This document shows, in pieces, positions 57,401 to 64,000 of a DNA stretch of 64,000 bases. A program made the position numbers and the translations under genes. Position 1 is the stretch's first letter, and the number at the start of each line of letters is the position of its first letter. The notes beneath the pieces were generated by a model, which was not told the DNA's origin, did no database searches, and saw only the letters and a program-made list of their open reading frames with translations. This stretch comes from Dimorphilus gyrociliatus (lineage: Eukaryota; Annelida; Polychaeta; Dinophilidae). Location of the stretch: NCBI GenBank assembly GCA_904063045.1, contig CAJFCJ010000028.1:873230-937229 (forward strand), in the 5' to 3' direction.

Positions 57401-59832
57401 GTTCAAACTATTTAATAATTCCTTGCAGACCCTAATAGAAAAAACATAAATTGTTCTTAGCTAGTATAAAAAATCTTTGTGATAAAATGATAATATCTTA
57501 CATAATATTATTATTTTTCACAGCTAGAAATAGAGGAGTTTCACCATCGTTATTTTGAAGTGAAATATTTACACGTTTAGATAGTAATAACTGGAAAAAA
57601 TGATATAAAGAAACTTGTCAAAAATGTCTTTATCTTATAAGAAAGATGTAAAAAATTTCAATTATAAAATATTGAAAATACTTTTGTAAAGAAATGATTC
57701 TCGTTTTTAGCTGCTAAGTGAATAGGCCTATCCCCATTATCATCTCTAAAATTCATCAATTCATCAAAATTTTCAACATTCTTATAATTCTCCTCCGATA
57801 GTAAAACCTTAAGATAGATAGATACTTTATTTACAAGTAAACGTATTAAGACACATTTCTTACCTTTAATAAATCAAGTAAATTATCTTTAATAGCTTGA
57901 AATACTATAGAAGATTCGGCAAATTTTCGAAATTTATCCAAGTAAGAAGGTAAAAGTCTTTCTAAAATTTTCGATTCTTTTTGAATAACGCAATAATAAA
58001 TTAGACTACAATAATTATTCGGTAAAGTTGTCTTTGATCTATTCCAGTTGTATCTTTGATATAGAATTTCATCTCTTTCGCATATATCATCTAATAATTT
58101 TTCAACAATACTTCGCCTGCAAAAACATTGAGCAATTAATTAATTGAATGATGGTTGTAAATTTTTAACTATTACGCCTACTCATTATATAAAAGATAAT
58201 CTATTAGTGTCAGATTTTTATGCTCAATTGCTTTATATATAATATTTTGCTTATTATCATCGCATTCAATGACTTTTCCGACATGTCCTGTTGAAAAATA
58301 GAAGACTAAGTTTTCTTATAAACTTTATACTGTATAATAAAAAAACATGAATTTCTTTTACCATTGTTGGGAAATGTTTGTTTTAAGATTTCAAACAATT
58401 TCTTTATTGCTTGAATACTCTGAACTTCGGCAAATTGTATAACTAAAGGATAATCATCTTCAGCTTGAAATTGATTGTCTAAAAGTTGAAATATTACATT
58501 TTGTTTGATTAGTTATTAACAATTGAATTACCTTCTTGCATTAAAAAGTCCAATGAATCTTTATCAAAGATATTATAATGAATTATTCTCTTTCCAGCAT
58601 TATTCTTTATTGTGAATAACTGTCAAAAGTATGAGAATCGAATCAATTTCAAGTTATCTTCTTTAAAATTGTATATTTAAAAACAATAGAATATACTTGA
58701 ATATCTTTATTTTCTGAGAGAATTTTTATTGATTCCTTCAATTTTTCAATACCGTGTTTACTGAGATTTTCAAATTTATAATGAAATGGTGTTGAATTAA
58801 ATTCATCAGTAATCATATCCATAATATATTCAGTTGATTTTTTCTTTACAAGACTGAATAGATATTTTGCAACTGATAATTGAAGAGTATTTAGAGACAG
58901 GAATAATGCTGTTTTTCCAGAATCTTTTCGGCTCTATTTAATAGAATATACACATTCAAGTTATTATATATAGTATATTAACAAAGAAAGAAGTTATACT
59001 AACCAGCCAGTTGAAAAATCCCTCTTCAGTTTTTGAACTTTGAATTAGAATGACTATACTCTTAACGATTTCTTCATTACATCTGTTTTGAACCGCAGTT
59101 AACAATATTGTATCTTTATTAATATCCTTCCAATCTTTCTTGAATAAATCAGCCAAATGATATTCAAGGTATTCAAACTTTTCATTTGAATCTTTAAAAT
59201 CTATTTTTAAATAATAATGATATAAGAAACTTGTTAGCAAAAATCGATATAAACATATTTAAGTCTATAAATTCTTCTCTATTTTACCTGTCTCTATTGT
59301 CGTTTTCGGATCAGTTTTATCTTCATTCTATAAATGAAATTTGATAGGCTGATCTACAAATGTATAAACAATAAAAAAGATATATCGTTACTTACATTAT
59401 TTCGCTTTAACTTGTGAAATACGTATGTTAAAGGAAAATTATTGTATGAATCTCTCTCTCGGAAGCCTATTAAATAGATTAATACTTATAAATATTATTG
59501 TTTTCAGACGATATAAAAAAACTTACTTGCTCCATGTGTTTTAAGAATTTTACATAATTTCCAACATCGTTTACTAGCAGCGTAATGAACTAGACAATAA
59601 CCCAAGTTATCTTGTATTTTAAATAACACTCTTTTTTCTATATCTGATAAACTGTTCAAGTGATTTTCGAGATCGATTAAGGTTTCTTCGCTTTCATTAT
59701 TCCAATTTTCAGTTAACTATATACGTAATAGTTATTTATTTATATCCATTTATATTTCTAATCTAAAAATATTACACAAACCTTGAAGACTTCTTTCTGT
59801 TTCTCTGTTAAATCGTCGTTAAAAACCTCCAT
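54483..59832 (-). CDS. TRPA-family ankyrin-repeat cation channel, gene B
   Basis: Paralogue of gene A, 1327 aa, starting [16 protein letters not shown]. Exons in transcript order: 59832-59782, 59716-59527, 59466-59396, 59327-59288, 59200-59004, 58933-58697, 58619-58532, 58478-58362, 58287-58182, 58116-57864, 57807-57682, 57590-57502, 57431-57232, 57158-57121, 57048-56894, 56808-56666, 56596-56244, 56178-55891, 55834-55712, 55660-55454, 55394-54483. Most exons have exactly the length of their counterpart in A. The exception in structure is exon 18, which fuses A exons 18 and 19 (S1, linker and S2) with no intron. Ankyrin-rich N-terminus ([15 protein letters not shown]). The pore reads MMIGEIEF, and S6 [16 protein letters not shown]. 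The C-terminal tail is shorter than in A. Expected tetrameric plasma-membrane channel; activating stimulus unknown. Confidence 0.91.
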
Positions 59833-60217
59833 TTAACATTAGTAAATCAATTATAGTAAAATATAATTAGTTTATTTATCATTAAGTAAATAGGAAAACG
59901 TGTGAAGGTGGGACGACGTTGAAAACATAAAACAGCAGGAATTTTTTATGATTTTGTTCGTCTTCAACGAGAAAAGGTCTATTCACTAGACTGTAGGATA
60001 TTTGAATAACAACGTACTTCCTTTGTTAAACAAATGTCTCAAGCAATATTGCTGAAGAGTATGAAAAAATAGTACAAAATTTCATATCTAAAAATAGATA
60101 TTTAATTTGTGCAAAAATGCTTTATTTAGAATTAAAAACAATAGTTTACAAGGTAAAAAAAAACCATAAAAAACAAAACAAAACAAGATAAACTTGAATT
60201 CATTATGATTTACACCT
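59833..60217. other. Intergenic between TRPA-like genes B and C
   Basis: About 385 bp: promoter of B and 3' UTR of C. No coding signal. Confidence 0.6.
60121..60126 (-). terminator. Candidate poly(A) signal of TRPA-like C
   Basis: AATAAA on the minus strand about 90 nt past the stop codon of gene C. Confidence 0.45.
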
Positions 60218-63200
60218 TTAACCTATCTTTTTACCCAACTCTCTTATATCTCTTTTGAGTTCAGTTTGAAATAAAAAATCCGATTTTCTACTGGATTCAA
60301 CCCTATCATATAAAGCTTGAATACTATCTCTATTTTCCTTTTGATTTTGATTTATAATTAATTCTAATTGAGCTAATCTATCTTTAATACTTTCAAATTC
60401 ATTTTTAGTTACAATTTCAGTTTTTCTATAATCTGAAGAGATTTTTTCAAAAGTTTCCAAACTCTTTTTGTCTGTACAATTATCATTTCCTTCTCCTTGG
60501 TCTCTTTGAACAATTGATTTTAATCCGTAAAGAAACAAACGACTTCGCCGTGACTCTGATTTGAAATCATAACATTCGACCGCCCAACATGTAAAAAGAT
60601 AAACTGCAGGAATGCCTACTTTCCCATATCTTTCAGTATCCGGATTTAATGTCATTGTTGTAGCTTGATTAATAAAGGGTAATTTCTCTTCTTGCTGTTC
60701 GATTGAGCTATAGGAACCCCTACTCTTGGAATCAGAACTGCCAAATCTTCTTCGTCGGCTAGGAATACAAGAACAAAGTGCCACAAAAGAAATAGCTTGC
60801 CATAAACGGTAAATTTTGTCTCTAACAAATGATAGAATGTTTACTAGTAGACGCCTTTTATCATAAATATTCAGATCTAATGATAATTCGATTCTTAAGC
60901 GTTGAACTTCTAGATGAGCCTTTTCCCTGAGTTTGTTAACATCATCTACCGCCAGAGCAGTTAGTAAATTCATGACAATAATCGGCATTACAATCAAAAA
61001 TATTACAAAAATAACATTTGTTGCACGCGGAAAATTAACAAGATGCTCCTTTCCTAAGTCATATTTATATGCAAAAAACATATCTGTGTAATCGAATTCA
61101 CCAAACATCATTACAGTTGTCTTTATAAAAGATTTTGGAAGTGATGCAAAAAAGTACTGTAAAATTAAAAAAAGAGATAGTAAACATTGGCATACTGATT
61201 AAACAAGTTCAACTAATATTTACCTGATTTTTGAGCAAACAATAAAAACTAAATCCAAAAGCCATGATAAAAAGGAAAAATACAAGAAAGAATTGAGAAA
61301 ATGTCTTTAAAATCGTTGTAACCATAGATACATATATACCAAATACAGGGAATCGTCTTAATTCAAGAATAAGATTTATCCAAATGCTTAAAAGAGAAAC
61401 TGATCCAAGTTCCCATTGCCAAGTTGTCATCTTAACAAAAAGAGTTTATTGTGATATTAACGCTGTTTTTATTTTCGGTATATTAATAAACTTTACTCTG
61501 TTTTCATAGCATTGACGATCAAAATTGAATAGAATGATCAAAGGACTTAAATAAGTAAACCAATCAAGATAATTTTTTATCTCTGTAAAATATCTCCATT
61601 TGAGAATAGCTATCTGCTTTAACTTCAAAGCGAAAAAGATGAGAAAAAGAAACATTTTAAATTACTTATAATATACTGTATAAGTACATACTTCTAAGAA
61701 AATTCCAAGCAATATCAATAGATATAGAAAAATCATAATTACAAGAAATGATTTGCTTGAATCGCATACCTTTAATTGTCCAATAAACGTATCATTCTCC
61801 TTGTCATCTTTAGATCTTTTTTTTAAAAAAAAAACTAGCCATTTATTCAATATTCAATAAATTAAACTTTAATTTACTCTAATAGTGGTGTACTTGAATC
61901 TATTAATAATGTCGTAAAAAGCGAAACATATAGAGCGTAAAAGGCTAAATAGAAGAGAAAGTAAATGAAAGAATATTGCCAAGTATAATCCAAATATTTC
62001 TCAGTAACTTTATGTCTCATAAGACTTCCCCTTTCATTTTCAACCTATATATATATTTAATATAATATATTTTTATTAATATATGCAGTATATAGTATAT
62101 ACTAATATTTTAAAACATACCATTAATTGTAGAGGATGCTCTAATCGTCTTGTTGTATTTCCCATTAATCCTTTATCGTAGAATGAATCTGCTACAAATT
62201 CGAAATTGTACATTTCGTGATGACGATCATTTTCGCACTTGCAAGGTTTGTTATATTCTGGTTCGCTGTTATATTTATATCGATAACCAACTAAATGAAC
62301 TGAAATATTCTTCTCTTTCATTGATCTTTGATAAACAAATTTGATTTTCTTGGTTGGTTCTGTAAATCCGTCCCTCTCGTCAAAGTCTTTATATAAAAGT
62401 GTTTCTGTTAGTTTGCTATCTTTGGGAGTAGGCTTAATGATACATTTATCCAAAGCAATTAGTGCCATATCTAAATAAAAAGAAGACGTTAAGCTTTTAT
62501 TACTTTATTTTAAATGAAATAAATATTTACCTGGCATTTTTTTAATTAACTTCTTAAATGGACTATCAACGTATTTCTTACTAAAGCAACAATGATATAT
62601 CTTTTCCTTTTGATAACAATGTCTTAGTAGATTTGACCATTTATCAGACTCTAACAATATTCTCACTTGTTCCCTATGAGAGAGAGAGAGAGAGAGAGAA
62701 AGAGAGGTAAATTGTAAGTCTCAATTTGAAGAAGTAAACAGTCAAAATAAAGAATTTATTACGTCATTCCATAATCTATTGCATAATCGAGCACATTTCT
62801 TTTATCACTTTCGCTAAGTACACCGTAAGGATGAATATCATACTTTAGTAGAGTTTGCAATATTTGTAAGTTTCCCCTAGTAATTGCTTCGTACACAGCT
62901 TTTGTACCCCATCCTTGCTGTTGGAAAAATCTATATTGGTCATAAACCTATGGAAATGCTATTCTTACACTTTCAACTTTATTGAACAGAGTCCTCATTT
63001 CCACGTCTAAGAAGGATCAACAAAAAAGAAAACGTTCATTATACTTTATGCTTATCGTAAAATGTTTCATTGAGTAAGTGAAAACGACTTACGTAGATTA
63101 TTCTCCCAAGTAATACCGACATTTGGTGAAAACTTCATTTGAGTTGATTTTAGAGAGAATATCATTTCAAGAAGATAATCTAGTACATCATTATTTCCTT

Positions 63201-63959
63201 TTATAATTGCTAAATCCATTGGTAAAATATTCTTTTTATTCGATTTTAATAGAAGTGAGCATTTTTCTCTTGTCTTTTCTTTAAGATTCTCAAATAATTC
63301 TTTACAAACGCTTGAAAAGGGTTTTAGAAGACGGATTAATGAATTTACTCTCTTCTTTTACAAATTTAACTCACTCAACATTATTATACTTTACGGCTAA
63401 AAATAATGGACTTTCCCCTTTTCGGTTTTCTGTCATAAAACTTGCGTTGTATTGTAGTAAAAGCTAAATATAAAGTAAGATAATGTGAATTAAACAATTT
63501 GTTAATTTAGATATCTTACTCTTATAAATAGACGATTGTTCTCTTTAGCTGCCAGATGAATTGGAGTATTTTGATCATTGTCTCCATAGTTGATAACTTC
63601 TTCAAAATTTTCAATACTTTCAAATGTTTCTTTTGATACTAAAAGCTGATGTTTGAGGTTTTTTTAGTTTTAATTTCTTCAACAACGGAGACAATTGAAA
63701 AAGAACCTTTAATATTTCTATTGAATGATTCGATACAGCTTTAGAAATCATCCTTGACTCTGGGAACTTTTTAAAATCATTTAGATAAATTGGTAATATC
63801 TTCTCTAATATTTTATGCTGCTTATATACAACACAATAATAGATTGGACTTTTATATCCATATAAATCTGATATATTTGTTTTTATATAGTTTTCTTTCT
63901 TATAGATATAATCATCTTTTCGAAAGATTTCTCTCATTAATTTATCAAAGGCCTCTTTC
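60218..63959 (-). CDS. TRPA-family ankyrin-repeat cation channel, gene C (5' part beyond window)
   Basis: Third tandem paralogue; only its last 13 exons are inside the window, 2929 coding nt. In transcript order: 63959-63707, 63645-63520, 63463-63375, 63310-63093, 63006-62969, 62917-62763, 62673-62531, 62470-62121, 62044-61878, 61815-61692, 61616-61497, 61430-61224, 61156-60218. These match exons 10-22 of A one for one, including the 38-nt micro-exon and the intron between S1 and S2 that B lacks. Gene C should therefore have about nine more exons upstream, past the right edge. Ankyrin-type segments ([20 protein letters not shown]) come first. Then the six-helix channel with pore MMFGEFDY and S6 [16 protein letters not shown], then a C-terminal coiled coil. 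The intron before exon 62673-62531 has a GA/CT microsatellite as its polypyrimidine tract. Confidence 0.9.
62683..62707. repeat. (GA)n microsatellite in TRPA-like C intron
   Basis: GA run on + which is a CT run on the transcribed strand, ending about 10 nt before the acceptor AG at 62674-62675. Confidence 0.9.
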
Positions 63960-64000
63960 CTAATTTAAAAATAAAATAAACTATTTATTGAAAAAGCTTT

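Overview
The window is AT-rich (roughly 70 percent A+T by eye) nuclear DNA of a bilaterian-like animal. It holds spliceosomal genes with GT-AG introns, AMPA-type glutamate receptors, TRPA-type channels, intronless class A GPCRs, and a tRNA-Tyr with an intron at the canonical eukaryotic position. The very short introns of the TRPA genes (50-92 nt) beside kilobase-scale introns elsewhere, together with lineage-specific receptor expansions, suggest an invertebrate with a fairly compact genome. A small lophotrochozoan such as an annelid is my best guess, but that is inference and no marker here proves it.

Layout. (1) 1.9-9.3 kb: four paralogous single-exon GPCRs on + (1968-2912, 4980-5996, 6798-7814, 8287-9285), with an unrelated single-exon GPCR on - (3138-4052) between the first two. 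(2) 9.3-13.1 kb: non-coding, with microsatellites and a CpG-rich putative promoter. (3) 13.2-34.5 kb: an AMPA-type ionotropic glutamate receptor gene (iGluR1) of nine exons with long introns, encoding 908 aa. (4) 34.5-39.7 kb: repeat-rich intergenic DNA. (5) 39.8-46.2 kb: a second AMPA-type receptor (iGluR2) in the same orientation. It carries two tandem, alternative versions (5a and 5b) of the exon that encodes most of the S1 half of the ligand-binding domain. (6) 48.1 kb: tRNA-Tyr(GTA) on -. (7) 48.5-64 kb: three tandem TRPA-like ankyrin-repeat channel genes on -: A (22 exons, 1365 aa), B (21 exons, 1327 aa) and C (3' part only, running off the right edge). Their exon lengths are almost identical.

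All spliced models were built by hand, from paralogue alignment, reading-frame phase and splice-site consensus. In every model the coding lengths sum to a multiple of three and the phases agree across each junction. The genes share a theme (membrane receptors and channels for chemical or sensory signalling) but nothing shows that they form one pathway.

The most interesting item is the pair of S1 exons in iGluR2. It predicts a receptor whose agonist-binding clamshell can be switched by splicing, at a different place from the vertebrate flip/flop exons in S2. Other points of interest are the near-invariant exon architecture of the TRPA triplet, the GPCR quartet with an N-terminal C-x-x-C, an over-represented palindrome TAGGCCTA, a dispersed TATACAGTATA motif, and an 82-nt fold-back in an iGluR1 intron.
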